Assembly: GCA_034670405.1 (NCBI GenBank)
Contig: JAXDDX010000001.1
Coordinates: 6,312,001-6,376,000, forward strand
DNA from: Hoplostethus atlanticus
Taxonomy: Eukaryota; Chordata; Actinopteri; Trachichthyiformes; Trachichthyidae
Direction of reading: 5' to 3'
DNA: 64,000 bases
Of the stretch, positions 24,201-38,228 are shown one piece after another. Within the stretch, counting starts at the first letter, position 1, and the number at the start of each line of letters is the position of its first letter. The translations under genes and the position numbers were made by a program. The notes beneath the pieces were generated by a model. It made no database searches, was not told where the DNA came from, and worked only from the letters and a program-made list of their open reading frames with translations.

Positions 24201-25889
24201 AAAGGTCCCATTATCCAAGCCAAGGTGTCACAGTATGATGTTGTTCTCTGTTTCTTCTTGGTGTAGAAGCTCTCCACACAGTGCATGTATCTGCAATATT
24301 GCCCTTCCGCCACTTCAGATCTCCCCATTCCCTGGTGGTCTAATTTATGTTAAGTCACAAACCTCCCCTATGGCTGTTTTGAAATGTTCAGAATGGAGAC
24401 TGTGTGCTCCAGGTTTATGCCAGCACCACAATCCCCTGTGTAATTGTTCTCTATGGGAAAGCACATCTCAGTGAAACCATCTGCAAGTCCATGGGGCAGT
24501 TTCCTAAGAATGAGTGGACTTCTTAGGGGGTTCCACTGCAATCCAGTTTCTCTTGTGAAGCAAGTAATTAATTCAAATCTCAGGAAGTCAATAGCTGCCC
24601 GGATCAGAGGCACGCAGCACACAGCTGCTGATACCTTGGAACACACTGCTTGTCTTCTCAGGAAGTCACTAAACAAAAAGGTTGCAGTGGGTGTGCAACA
24701 CACATTTTAAATTGTGAATTTGTGTACTTTGATCATAAGTTGTGCACTTGATTAATCCAAATGTTGTATAATTGCAATAGATGATGAGAAGAAGTGATAC
24801 TCATGGGAAATGGCATTCTTTGTGAATGATGTAATATGCTATTGTTTAACAAAGACTCAAGGTTCTCTGGTTCCTCTAGCTATAATTATTTCATCTCCCA
24901 CTGATTAGTTTTACTGGAAATGAAAGATAAAAGTAACATGCAGAACCTGCCACATAATATCTTGCCATTATGGAAAATGTAGATTTTACTTCAACATTAA
25001 TCTCAGGGTGCAATCTCAGGATGTTTATACTATCCCAAGGTCAAAAATCACCTGCAACATATAGGCCCAGGTTGTACGGCAAACATTTTTGTGATGAAGC
25101 GTTGAAAAAGTTCTTCTCAGTTTGAAATTTTTTAGGTCATTAAATTCATTAGCAAATGCACAGAATGATGAAATATTATGAAAGAGATGGCGGAGCACTT
25201 AAAGAACCTCAAACGAAGAACATTTGCTTGCCGCATCCATCTTTTCTGAGATCTGTTAAGTAGAGCAGAGACAAATAATCTACTCCTAATTATTTGTTCT
25301 GAAAGTTGACTGACTATACTTTATTTCACCATATCTTCAATTATGTGATCATTTCCAGGGAAACCCTTGACGATGCTGGACTATGAGAGCACTTTCGCCA
25401 CCGTTTCAGAAATGAGATCACATTTGATCCCAGTTTCACCCACTTTCCAGACAGGTGTATGGTCTCCATGGTATAGGGAAAGGGGCAGGCGGACAGAGCT
25501 CAGCAGGAGAGGAGAGCTGGGTGTGTAGGGAGGGAAACGCTCTGATTCACTGGCAGTAAAGTTCCCTCTCCCCTTCTCCCTAGACTGGGCTGGGCTGGGC
25601 TAAATGCCTCGCCAGGCTGTTCCCTACAGCTCATTGTTATCCAACCCATGGAGGAAGCCACTGCTGTGCTTCCAGCCAGTCTTTGACAACAAGTGTAAAT
25701 AAGGATCTAAATAACAAACAGAGGAATGCAAGTCCTGTGTGTCACAGTGAGCTTCACAGGGCTCCACTCAGCCCTTCACCGGCCACCTTAATGACTCTGT
25801 CAAAGGGAGCGTGCAATGGTCCGCTAATTTCTTTTCTTTGGCATCATTAGATGGCACTGTAGTGGACAAATGAAAAGCAGGGGCAGAGT
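18241..25889. other. Intergenic desert between FOXB1 and ANXA2, part 1
   Basis: I found no exon with family resemblance and no intact mobile element. Some non-repetitive AT-rich stretches look enhancer-like: 20270-20400, with TTTAATTAAAATAATTCATT and GGTAATTAGCATG, and 24005-24075, with CAATTGTAATTG and ACATTAATTACTC. This is inference only. All open frames here are 60-110 codons without recognisable domains. Confidence 0.5.
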
Positions 25890-25944
25890 TAGTGTGTGTT
25901 TATGTATGTGTGTGTTTGTGTGCGTGTGTGTGTTTGTGTGTGTA
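25890..25944. repeat. Impure (GT)n microsatellite
   Basis: GT units with TTATGTATG, TTTG and GCG interruptions. The ORFs on both strands over this region are translations of the repeat. Confidence 0.9.
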
Positions 25945-28900
25945 GGGGGGTTGTTGCTGGCGTTGGCCTCGTTGTGTGGGCCAAAGTCAGAAGAATGGAT
26001 CAGAAATGTGACCACAAGTAAAAATCTCTTTAAGAATCAAGGCAGTGTCTGAAAATGTGTTATATATTATAAAGTGTGTTAATATCCTGATTAAAAAAAT
26101 CATTTTGGGAATGTATAATTCTGTTTTCTTTACACATTTAATATACTGCTTAGTTGACATCCTGAGAACATGGCCTGATTGATTGACATTTTCTGTAAGC
26201 CCTGCAGCAGTGAATGAATTACAAGCCTTATTTCCAATGCACATATTAAGCATCTCAAGTAAGTACGTGTGAAGCAGACGTATGTACAGTGTAAGGGTCA
26301 TACTTGATTCACAGCTTTGTCAGATACATAAATCTTAAACAGTTAAGTAGAAGACTGTGGAAAAGGCTGGCGTGACAGGCGCTTGCAAAGCGTCATCTCC
26401 AAATCCTGCTGTTGTCGATGGCAGAGCGTCAAATATCGACACTTGTTTTTGAAGTTTCATAAATAGTCATTATTGATGTTTCTCATCAGAGGAAGATGAC
26501 CCATGATTTTCTAACTGTGACTAAATCCCCATGATATCGTCCAAGTCTACTTCCACTTGACCTTTGACAATTGGTAGCCCTGATTCTTACTGCATAGAGT
26601 GTGCAGCTTGATTGAGGGCCCTTGAGCATATAACCAAGCTATGGGTCTACCTCTTTCTGTCACCCTCTCTGGTTGGCTAGACTGATGTGCAGGGCTGGAA
26701 AGGGCTTGCCCTGGTGGCCACAAATCAGTTGGGAAAGCAAGCCTGAATCTTCAAAGGGTGGGCTTCCCCCCATGATTTACAGCCCCCACAGAGACGAAGT
26801 TAGGCACGGCCACTGTCTCTGCACCTGGGCCTTTATCAAGCGGCCAGGATGAGCTCTTTGCAGAAGACATTCAAATGTACAAGGAGCAGATTAGGCTGAC
26901 TCAATCTTCTTTTGCTTAGAGAAAAAAAGAGAAAGAGAACCGGCTGACTTCAAAAAGACCCCTTTCCCTCTGCTTCTTGAATGAGTGAAAGGGTTTGGGA
27001 ATAAAAACAGAGCCTTGTGTATTCAAAGTGCTAATTCACAACTTATTCCTCTAATACACTCATGAAGCACTTTTAATTGTGTTAGTTTGCATTCCAAAGA
27101 CATGTTTGTAGCTTTTAATTGGAGGTCTCTTTGAAATCATTGAAATGTATGACTTGTGGGGCCCAACTTAAACACTTCTCATGTGCTTGGCTGGTAGGCT
27201 GGCTGCTTTTCATTCCCAGGCCTGGGTGGCACTACTGAAGGACTCTGCTAAACCTGCAGAAGTCAAATTATAGGCTCTTAGGGTGAAAGTGGTCCTGAAA
27301 CTATTCTTACTCACCAAACACACAGTGATGGGGATGCTGTTGTATCACCATCCCTATCATTTTTAATATTTGAGCATGTTTCTAAAAGGAGAATTTGAGT
27401 GATTGTGGGTGGTGCCAACAACAAATAACCATGTCTTCAATCTTTTGCAAATGAAATACAACAGAGCAGTAGGCCTACTGCCAGACCAAGGGACAGGTGT
27501 ACTGTATGACATGAGTTACATCAAAGATCACACATTTTGTCATTGCAAACTGGTTCAACATTGTTATGCCAGGATAAAGAAGTTCCAGCAGACTGAAGGT
27601 TTTAATTCTGCTTATCGTAGATTTCTTTCTATTATAAAATCAGTGTGAGCTCTTTTCTATACAGTATGAGGAAACACATTTCTCTGTCAATCTTCACACA
27701 TGTTCACAGTGTTCAAGACACAACCTCCACAGGTCTCAGTTACTTTTCTCAGATAAACTATGGACTTCTTTTTCTCCCTGAATGAATTCTTTCTTAAGCC
27801 ATTCTGCCTTCCTCTCCTGAATCATCCTTTAATCCAGAGAAAAGGCCCGAGAGCTGGCTGTCATTTAATGCTGCCACTGCCAGGACTCTTAGCTTAAATA
27901 AAGTCAGTGTAGCATGAATCTAATTCTGTGGATGTATGGCCCGGGTTGGTGAATGTTGCGTCTGGAGAGCCAGTCCTCAAAACCTCCGTGCGAATGCCTG
28001 ACGACTGCACAGTTACCCACAGTGAAAGGACCACCCACTTAGGGTTGAGAGGGGATTTGAAGCTTCCCTGCCTGTTCATTCCTTTAGAGGCCTTTCTGAG
28101 ACTGTTTGCAGCTCATCCAATTGTGTCACTCTTAACATTACTCTATAGCTTTCCAAAGCTAGCCCCAACTGTCAATCTTTCTTTGAGGACGGAATCCACG
28201 TCTGTGTTGATACGTCTCAAAGGATTTCCAAACAACCCAAAGTTTACTTTATTGGATCATGTCAATAGTGAAGTTCATAAGACACAGAGACAAGTCAAAC
28301 ATTGATTATATTCTCTCTGTTCTCATTTTTTTCTATTTTTTTTTCAGCACAGCACACATGTAATTTTACATTTTTACAAATAATTTTATAAACTGGTTAT
28401 TGACAAATTCCATGATACAGTATGTTGTCATTAATGCCAGCAGTAGAGGTAGTATTGATTTCATGTGATTCACTTCAGAAAGAGTGGGAAAATTAATACA
28501 TTAAAAAATTAAGTAAAAATAATATGTTATTTATCCCTGGCAAAAAGAAAAAAATCAGTAAGGCAACAACCTCAACATATTTCAGAAATGGATTGGACTA
28601 TTTTCTCACTTCAACCATACATAAACAATGTCCCAGCGCCTCTCTCTGCTTTTGCCAGTTTTCTTTGAGGTCTTGTATATTTGGATTTCCCGCTTCAGTG
28701 CTCCACCCCAACATATTCATTTCCAACTGCCCATCTCCATTTACAACCTGTTTTTATCAACTTTATTCACAAAGCACAACAAAACAGGGGGAGGGGAGCC
28801 TCCGTGCTTGTGGAGGCTAACATTGCTAGGAACATTGTCCATGAACTTCTCCTCATCTCCATCCCCCAGTGTTATAGACAAACAACCCTTTCCATATGCA

Positions 28901-31900
28901 GTGGAAAGGGTCATGGCGTTAACAGAAGGAGGAATGCTTTGGGGAGAAAATATTGTTCAGCAATGACACAGAAGTAATTTGGGTCTCACTGAGTGATTTC
29001 ATCTGGGCCTTTTGTCGCCTCAAAATGTTTGACCCAGAGGTCCCTGTCAGCCCTGTTGTTAATGGGAGCCAGAGCAGAGTGACAGCCCCAGAAAGTAAAA
29101 CATTTTACAGCTAATAGTGGGCCTCCGGAGGCTTAGGCATAAATATTTAAGCTCATCTCCCTTGTCCCAAATACTGGGGGGTCTCCATGGTGCATTTATC
29201 TATAATGCAAGAAAAAGAGCAAATATATCCGCTGGATGCTACTATACCAGGACGTGCAAAATGTCCTATTTCCTCAGAAGTAAGAGTTATTAGATGGAAC
29301 AAGAGTGCAAGTTAACTAAATGCCTCAGTGTTTTTCTTTTCTTTTAACAAGATAGCTGTTATTGTGATAGCCTTTATTATTAACCCCCATCAGGCTTCAC
29401 AGGACTGCATAACCCTCAATGAGTTCTATGAAGTCTTATTCCCCCAACATGATAGTCAGAGCATAGAGCAAGTAAAGGTACTAGCTTTGGCCTATTTCTC
29501 AAAGTAAACTTAATTATATAGGCTATGTGGCTTGTTGAGGTGGTCTGACGTGCCTTGAATGATGGTCTTCACAAACAAAGCTGCTACACAAGCCACCGAA
29601 TTATCTCTGTCAAACTTTGGCGTAATCTGAGCTGATCCTCTTAAAAATATTTAAATGAAAACATTTGCACATCAATAGGCTCCATGGCAACGCTGTGTGT
29701 ATTCTTCTTTGGGGTGCCTCTTTAACATTGGGCTTTAGAAAAGCACATCTCTTCCGTTGTGTTGACAAACAACAAAACAAACAATCTTAAATGGAGGAGC
29801 TGAAGTTTTTCACATCATTGATGGATAGAGGAATCTGAAAGGAAAGGAGCTAGAGTTGAATGAAAACACTCAAGTTTGAGACGTTGGTAATTACATGATT
29901 GGTACTTGGGATTTCTCATTATATGCGGATAATAACTGAGTAAGAACATTTATTAATAATTTGATTGAGGTAATGCAAGTCAACATAATGCTAGGCTATT
30001 CATAAGCATCCACTGAGCTGCTTCATCATTAGTTTATAGTTGCATATGAGGGTTCATACTGCTCTCTATATTGAGACCTGTGAGGACCACATCTCCCCCT
30101 AGTGGCAGGAAATAATAAGCCTGCCTGAACTGAGTATCTCCCTGCTCAGGGTTGAGTCCTCCAGGAGCAACCCAAGCAGTTGAGATGGTTTCTGAACACA
30201 TTATAGCATAAACCCAGGCATTTTTGTTGGTGCAACTGTTGCAACAAAATGTGATTATGTTTGTGAAAATAATAGTGCTTCCGCGGTACTTCCTCTGCAT
30301 TCTGGGAAATAAGGCTATGTATTAGTATAGCTTGTGGCTTAATTGGGTTTTGCAGGGTAGATTAATTAATTTGTGGCTAATAGGCACAAACATGAGAAAA
30401 CAAACTTCTTTACTTTAAGCTCAGGCTGTACATGGCATCTGAGTAAGTAATGTAAATTATGCAGATGGTGTTGATTATTCTGACAAAGAGGTTTTGTAAG
30501 AGGTGCTTTAAAAGATTAGTTCTTCCTGGCATTTTATCAATTGTGCTTTTCCATGAATAAGTTATGTTGCAGATTGGTGTTATTATTCTGCATCGCTCAA
30601 ACAAATATTGTGTAATGATTCATTACATGAGCTGTTTATAAGAACTGGGATCATCCACATTGACCCTTTTACATCTGCTGTAGTATATATGTATGTACAG
30701 TTAATCAATAATATTAACAGTAATCTTAAACTCATTTAATCTATCTGTGTGCCAAAACTGCATTTAATGCCTTTGTGCAATGGATATTATAACAGACTTT
30801 CAAACAGCACAATGTGGTTTTTTTGAAGTAGACAATTTTGCTTCTCTGTCCCCAAACTATGATATTCAAACTTTTTTATCTGCAGTTTTTCGAGAAGAAA
30901 CTCGATCTCTGATGCAATACAAAACACATATGCGGATCAGGCTGGCCTTGTAACTCTGCTGCAATCCGTGCCTGCGAACTGATAGCTTACAGAAATAGAG
31001 CCCCCCTGGTCCTCAGCATAAAATGTGCTTTAATCAGCAGAACATCAATTAACAATTGGAAAGAAAATGTCACCTTGCCGTTTCAGAGGGAGAGGGGGTC
31101 TCCCCTCAAGCTTTCAGCAGGAAAACTTCTCAATTCTTTCTTATGGAAATTTGCTGATAGCATGCTGCATTTTCAGTTAACTTCATTTTCCAAAGTTTTA
31201 AAGCTCAACAAAACAGTTAAAGAATAGAACCAGTGAATTTCAGTATTCAAATATGGTTTTCTTTTGCCCCTGTTAACCTCAATTTTGAATAAGGAAATAT
31301 CCACAGATATCCCTGAGCCAGAAACAAGACAACCCTATTAACAATATATTGGAAAATATGGAGTAGGTGACTCTGCTATGCTTGGTGCTTAGCAGAAGAT
31401 CTCAATTAACTGTATGATTCAGAACAGCCAGTACTACTGTAAAATAAACAACATTCAATATGTCGACAAAGCCAATCTACCACTATTTGTCTATTGAGGA
31501 AATCTCTTTATAACATCACAAATTAGGGGCTCAGTTGTCAGTTCTCTGGTTTCTCGCTTTGAGAGAGGGTTGATCATGTTCACACACATCGATTAACTAT
31601 CGTAGACCAGGAATAATATATGTGATAATTTCAATTTGTGGTATTTTCATTTAAGTGTTATTTTTCATTGTGTTAAAGAAAGACAGTGCAAGGGGAGGTT
31701 TGAAGATTTGGTCCAAACAATGGTTTTGGGCCGCATAACTGTAAAGCAGCATGGATATCAGACTATGCTGAGGATGGGCTGTGCAGCATAAATCAGCCAA
31801 GTCCTGCCTATGTGATAATTCTCCAAAGTTAAACAGCCATAAAAGGCTTGAGAACTCTGACCTTCACAATCTAACTAAGCAAGAGAAGCCAATGATGTAG

Positions 31901-32380
31901 AACAGACCCAGTCGTGCCACTCAGATGATGATAAACTATGCTCCAGCTTTGCTAAAAAATAACTGTATGTCTTCGATGACATATATAGCGCCAGCATTTC
32001 AATACGATCCCAATTTATTTTGCACTAAAATGGTTTATTGTCGGCTATAAAGCATATGCAGCAGGAGGCGGAAGGACGAGGCTGCTTCAGTGCAGTGACT
32101 GTCTCAAAGGCACATTGTTCTCTGTGCAGCTCAAGAGCACATTTCAGTGATGTGCCTCAGCTCTATGATAAGGCTGTAAAAACTATCAAAACTTATAAAC
32201 CTTATCATTAGTGTGCCTCGTGTCACTCATTCCTGCTACATTACTCACAACTAGCTGTTTTTGTTAGACTACTTTCTACAAACTTATGAAAAACTTCTAT
32301 CATGAGTAGGAATTTTGGCACAACAAAAAATAATTTGATCTCGTAAGAAGTGTTTTATAAGCCCCCCCACCATACAGACA

Positions 32381-32383
<3 letters not shown>
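25945..32383. other. Intergenic desert, part 2
   Basis: No supported exon. Three overlapping + strand ORFs at 28524-28977 in different frames share no family resemblance. GCCTCCGGAGGC at 29122-29133 is a short palindrome followed by AT-rich sequence (CATAAATATTTAAGC) and might be a regulatory core. CCCCCTAGTGGC near 30095-30106 recalls the end of some fish short repeats, at low confidence. Confidence 0.5.

Positions 32384-32417
<34 letters not shown>
32384..32417. repeat. (CA)17 microsatellite
   Basis: An essentially perfect CA repeat preceded by C-rich and GACA-rich sequence. Confidence 0.95.
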
Positions 32418-32418
<1 letters not shown>

Positions 32419-35261
32419 TTCATTGAATTTACAGACATTACGCTACCAAGCACTATTTGTCACTTTGTTTCACAAAGTTAGCATAGAGAATGAAATGGAA
32501 AAGGGGGTTTTGCTTGTTGTGAGAGTCTGTCATGATACAGGGTCATTTACAATCCTATAACATATTCAGACACTGAGCAGATAAGCGAGCGATACATCTT
32601 TCACCATGCCTGCCCTTCACACTTGTCATAGCACCACCATAAACAGCATCCATAACAATTGAGCCCACAGAGGGAAAACCTCCAATATGCAGAGGAGCCT
32701 CAAGCTAGGGCACACTTTGCTAGGAAATGGATATGTTTTTCAACTCATTGTAAAAATAGGAAAAACATTGTTCTTCTCGTGGCAAGCAATACGTTCTCAG
32801 CAGGCGTTTTATTTTGTAGCAAAACATGCACATAATTAGTGACTAACGCAGTGTTTAGTGAGTGTGTTCTACTATTTGTATACTTGGTAGGAACAATCTT
32901 TACTGGTATGTAATTAATCATAATTAAGAAGATTTTGACAAGAGCTTGGGGACAAACCAGACAAAGCCCTCTTCCTATATTCCCAAGGAGGGCCAGGTAA
33001 TATGAAATGGATGGGATAGTAAGTATATAAGCAGCTAATGAGATTCATTTGCAGTAGGTCTTGTTATGATCTCTGCTTTCCTCTGTGTTAAGGGAGATCA
33101 TTGAGGGTTACAACCCCTGGCTGAAGAAGGGAGGACACGCAGCTCCTTGTTTCTCTGAACCTCCTCCTTAGATCTATTACAGTGCACTTCACAAGGCTAA
33201 GTACCATTTAATTTAGTCGCCCTCCCATATTTATCTTCTGCTTGTGATTTATGGGGTTCGAATCTCTCCCTGGAAATGCTTTACAATATGGGGAATCTTT
33301 TTACTGCATTGATCCACAGGATTTCATGTATAGAGGATGATATCCTGCATGACGTTCTCTTTCCTCCTTTGATCAACCTTTAATTAAATGAATGGAATAT
33401 TAACATTATTTTTTATGAATGTTTTTTTCTTGTGGTATCTGTTTAAATGGCTACCCATGATTAAAAAATAAGCATAACATATCCTAATAAGGCTAATATA
33501 AATAATACAATTTTACCATGCTTTGATATTAAAGAAAATAAATCCTTGTGAATTTGTTTGAATTGAATTTGTTTGATTTTGTGAATTTGTTAACATTTAC
33601 AAATTATTTGACAATAGCAATAATGGGTAAACCTTTACTGATGATTCAGCTGTTAATTGAGTAAATTCACACTATCACAGTAGACCTCAGTATCATTTGA
33701 GTTGAGGTGCTTATTGACTTATAGCCTGTACTCTCTGTTGTACGTCGAAGTAAAGGGGAGCAAACACCCTCTCAGATCATACAGCTTAAGAGAGAAACAC
33801 ACTCATCAGACAGAGGTCATTGACCTTACAAGGAAGAACGTGCCTCAGTGACACAAGCTTGTCAGCACCTGTGTGGCGTCCGTGTCTGACTGGCTGCGTT
33901 AAAGCGCCGACTGTTTGATTAAAGTCCGGAGAAGAAGCCGTTCTCTTTAAAGTCCAGAGAGTTCAAGAGCTGCCCAGGTGATGAACGAGCTGTCCTCCGG
34001 GCCATCTCTGTGATTTTCTTTTTGGAAAATGAAATGAGCGTGTCTGTGACGATCTTCAGTATCTGTTAATTGCTCTTCACAAGCAGTGTTGAGAAAGTGG
34101 ATGACAAAGTGAGCATACCATCTGTGGCAGCTGCTGACTGCAGGCTAATGCCCCAAGAGCGTACATACTGTTGTGACACTGGCATTTCTCACTCTGAGCT
34201 GTGTTGCTCAATTCAGGAGCAATAATACCCTAGGTTGAATAATTTAGCCATTGCCCCAGCATACGTCAGCTAGCTATCAGAGAGCTCAAGAATAGCCTTG
34301 AGCTGAGTTCAGGTTTAAACCCTAGTGAAGGATTAGGGCGTAGATTATTATCTTTTCGGGCAAAATGGTGGTCAGGGCAACAGCGGTATTGTCCTTCCTG
34401 TAACGAGAAGCATAACACTCAGACCATTATGCACAGTAACGAGTGGAAATGTGTTGAGTGATCTGGAGAGCTGTCCCACTTGGCAGAGAGCTGAATTGTG
34501 TTTGATTTCATAAATAATTGCAGTCATCAGGGGACCCACATTGTTTTAGGCTTAACCATGTTGTTTACCCATGCCACATGTCTGAGGGAAAGACACTGTT
34601 GTGGGTACACATTGCCCTCGAGGAGTTTGTGGGAATCTTACCCTGGGCCTATGGTTGGCAAGTATATTAAAGGCTTTTCCGAAGTGTGTGCACGTATGTG
34701 TGTGTGTGTGAGAGAGAATATAAAAAGGAAAAAAACAACATGCATCTAGTACTTGAGGTATTTAGGCTAAGCTGTAAGCAAACACATCCTTAGTTAATGA
34801 GCCTTGCTATATGGAAAGATGATTGGAATTTATCAGCTTTCTGTTGCTGTTCTCTTGTTTAGGTTTATTCTCCATCAGTTAGATAACCACTAAAGAATAA
34901 AGATGATTTTTTGCAATACATTATGTCTTGTTAACAAATTAACAGACATAAATGTGGGCAAAAAGTACATTGAACAAAAAGGTGATTGATTGCTCCCTTG
35001 TTGCCTTCCTGTCAGTTCAGTTTCTGTCAGCAGAGGATACATGAAAGATTGAAACCATCAATGCCTCTGGCCCAAATCCCACTTTGCAAATGTAGAAATT
35101 CTTCGAAAACAATAAAAAGCGAGAACTTTTCTCTTCCCTATGACCCCAAGAGTTTTCAGAAAAACAAGGAAAAATAAGTTTCTCTTAGAAGAGGTGTGGT
35201 GCTCACTTCACTTGCTCATCAGAGCCTTGTCTGGAAGTCTCTGTGGTGGACTGGGGCTTGG
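32418..35261. other. Intergenic desert, part 3
   Basis: No supported gene. A (GTGT)n stretch of about 20 bases passes into GAGAGAG near 34693-34717. Direct repeats of GAATTTGTTTGAATTGAATT-like sequence occur near 33550-33592. An isolated RNA polymerase III B-box-like word near 33255 was considered and rejected. Confidence 0.5.
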
Positions 35262-35287
35262 GTGTGTGTGTGTGTGTGTGTGTGTGC
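35262..35287. repeat. (GT)n microsatellite
   Basis: About 13 GT units, followed by a purine-rich GGCGGAGGCGGAGG stretch near 35302-35320. Confidence 0.9.
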
Positions 35288-35539
35288 TAAAGGGATCTGC
35301 GAGGCGGAGGCGGAGGTGGAGGAGTGGGCTGGGAGGAGTGGTGATTAGGAATCAGTGTTTATGCTTCTTCAAGCCCGTGTTTGGTGCCAGAGATGAAAGG
35401 GAACGGAGGTGTAGGTGTGGGTGCAGGTGCTTGGATCTTTATCTGAGTGTCTCCCTGTGCAATGGAGGGAGGACTGGTATGTAACTGGTTTGTCCTTATT
35501 ATGAATGAGCCGCAGTAAGCTCGATTGTACCCATTCAAC

Positions 35540-36620
35540 ATTCAAAACCAGCAGCGCTATAAACCAGCACGGTGCCAATTAGGACGGAGCAGCCGAACAT
35601 ATGCCCCTCTCAAAACTCCTGATTGAAGTGCATATCGGTGTCATAAATTAGACGAGAACAAGAGATTGTTGGGTGTTTGTGTGTAAATGTTTAATTAACC
35701 TGCTTGCCTACATCACTGCTGTACTTTAGCTGAGGAATCAATCTACTTAGCAACCCCTTTAACAATACAAGGCCTGCCTTGTATGACATGTTCATTGGGG
35801 ACAGCCGAGCGGTTGTTAATGTCTTCAAATTAACAAAGCCATTAACCCAAGTGATAATGGCGTATTTCATGTGTGTGTGCAGTTTGGCCAAGGACAATAA
35901 CTCTCGATATAAAACCTTGGTCTAATTTTCTTTATGGCATCAGTATAATTATTTGTATTTTAATGATCAAAGACGCGTTTGAATGATCATGGATATGGTT
36001 AACAAAATTGTGTTCAATCAGGAATCAAAAGGAGGTGTCTAATAGATGTTAACAATGAAAAGAGATATGTTATTCCACAGTGTTAAATGCTGTTATTGTT
36101 CCTCCTCATCTCTCACTTTTCACCTATCCAACATTTCAAAATTGCACGTGATTGTTGTGGATACGGAATTTTTTTAGATGAATCCTGATTTTAACACCCA
36201 TTACGTTTTCTTTCACGGTCTGTTTTTTTTTTTAATGTTCTAGAGTGATATATAGTGTGCAGTGTTTGTCTGCACCCCCTTTTGCACAGATCATAGAACA
36301 CAGAGGGGGCCATGATGACCCCGTCCCAGAGGAGCCCGCTGTTTTGCCTGCGAGGTAAAGAGCTAGATGCAGAGGAGTTTTTTGATTTAATCACCGTGCT
36401 CTGCGGTGCACAATGTATACTTGGAGGAGACGGCAATTATAACGCCCGTGCCGGCCTGCTGTCCTGCCTGTGTGGTGACGTATTCCCCCGGGCCACTGCA
36501 GGGAGATGGTATAGTGGCGGGGGCACTGCTACCATGAAAGAGAGCAGATTTCCCCCCCCCTGCAGACACACTGGGCTTATCACTCGGCAATGAGAGCCAG
36601 TGACGAGCTGGTTCACTGAG
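35540..36620. promoter_or_regulatory. Candidate conserved non-coding element region
   Basis: Non-repetitive DNA with homeodomain-like words (GTCATAAATTAGACG near 35639, TTTAATTAACCTGC near 35689, TTTGATTTAATCACCG near 36380), followed by a GC-richer segment at about 36300-36600. The composition differs from the surrounding desert, and 36301-36600 has a locally high CpG count. An enhancer of FOXB1 or a neighbour is one reading. An unannotated exon is less likely, because the ORFs on both strands (36191-36436, 36312-36593, 36387-36590) look unrelated to any family. Confidence 0.3.
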
Positions 36621-38139
36621 GCGCGCCGTGCTTAGTTAGAGCCTCCGTTTGAGTAGAACAAACACTTCAAAATAAGGTACATGGTATTTCTATTTCCTTT
36701 CGTGTGTACTTTTCTGCCAACCCAGAAAACGCCGGCACCGTGTTGACCCAGTTTACCTCTCTGCTTCAAATCGATTTGATTACACAGCTTTGTGTACAGT
36801 GGTTTCACATTTTCCTTAATCTTCATATTAATGCCATTCTCACAACCCAGATTTATAGTCTCCTTTTGAGCGTCTTGTTTATACTGTGAGGAGAGGATAC
36901 GGTATTATGATACAATATTGATATTTCCATAAATAAGTACTACTGCCAGCTCTCACGCATGCTGCATTCTTCAGACTTTACTGAGACAAACTAGCTCAAC
37001 AACTTTTCATATTGGATCAATCCTACAAGGAATATTGTTGTTTATTGGCAAACATCCTGACACATCATCATACACAATGAAGTAGACATGAATAATTAAT
37101 ATCCTCTTATGCTAAATATTCAGTCGAATGGTGTTTACTCCCCTGCAGACATCCACACTGAGGATAACCTCTGCTGTTTGGAGGAGCTCTGCATCTTACT
37201 TCTCTGCTGCTGAGTGCTGAGGAGTTACAAGAGACACAGTAACAACATAAAGGCTGCGAGAAATAGATCAATAAATACATAGCTGCACTGTTGAAAGACT
37301 GGCTCCGTTGTATTTTGGAGCCGGGGAAAGTAGTGCAGTGCAGCCAAGGACTGGTGCTCGCAGCAGGATGGAGGGTAAACCCAATAACAGTTTAGGTGAC
37401 AATGAGCTTAATCTGATTTTTTTGTTTAGTAGCCCAACTGAAACATTTATATGCATTTTGATTTCTTAAGGCGGTTTTGACACGACTGTCAACAAATTCT
37501 GGGATTAGATTTGAAAATTTAGTTTCCACAAATTGATGCCCTCCCTCATTCCAAATCAGTACCTCTGGTTTAGACGAAAACCAACAGACTTATGAGTGAA
37601 TTTTCTATACCTCAGTGAGTGTAACCCAGTTGGGTCCTGTAGACACTGTAGAGCAGAATACTGAGCTGGTGACTGACTTAACTGATGGAGGATGGTGCAG
37701 CCCTGGGGAGACACCTTTGTGGGTGAAATGACACTCCCCTTGTAACCGTCTCGGAAGTCAATGCTATCATACTGTCAAACTCGGAGCTTGCTTCCCGCAT
37801 TTCTTTTATTCCCCCCTCTCTGCATTGAAAATCATTCCCACAGCCTACAGCTATGAGAGCAGACTTTTAGTGCACGTCCGCTCTAGACGGGAAGTGTGGG
37901 GGACGGGGGTGCATCCTGGGCCACCCTCACCAGGGAAAGTGACAGGCTGGATAATTGGCACTAATCAAGTGACTGCTTGTACTGAGTGAATATTGCTATC
38001 TGAACAGAGAGAGGAATAGGGATGACCCACAGAGATACTGCCCAAGGCCCTTACTCTCCTACAATAGACTCTGTCAATCCACAGCTGGTGACAGTCATCT
38101 ACCGGAGCAGTCCCTCTTTGGTCAATATGCAAAAAAACA
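36621..38139. other. Intergenic desert, part 4
   Basis: No recognisable exon or repeat in this stretch. Confidence 0.5.
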
Positions 38140-38228
38140 AGAAAGTCAGAGAGCGATGGAGAAAGAAAGAGAGAGGGGGTTGTAAGGGGGGAGAAGGAGA
38201 GCGAGAGAGAGAGAGAGAGAGAGAGAAG
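38140..38228. repeat. Purine-rich (GA)n tract
   Basis: GAGAAAGAAAGAGAGAGG, then a G-rich stretch, then a (GA) run of about 28 bases at about 38199-38226. The ORFs on both strands here (37965-38246 and 38022-38294) are low-complexity repeat translations. Confidence 0.9.

Noticed and set aside
28524..28977. Three overlapping + strand ORFs around 100 codons
   Set aside because: All three frames are open over the same bases, so this is compositional; none matches a family.
33194..33270. Possible tRNA or tRNA-derived SINE (GGTTCGAATC B-box-like word near 33255, GGCTAAGTACC A-box-like word near 33195)
   Set aside because: Box spacing is too wide for an ordinary tRNA, the T-stem pairs poorly, and no acceptor stem can be formed.
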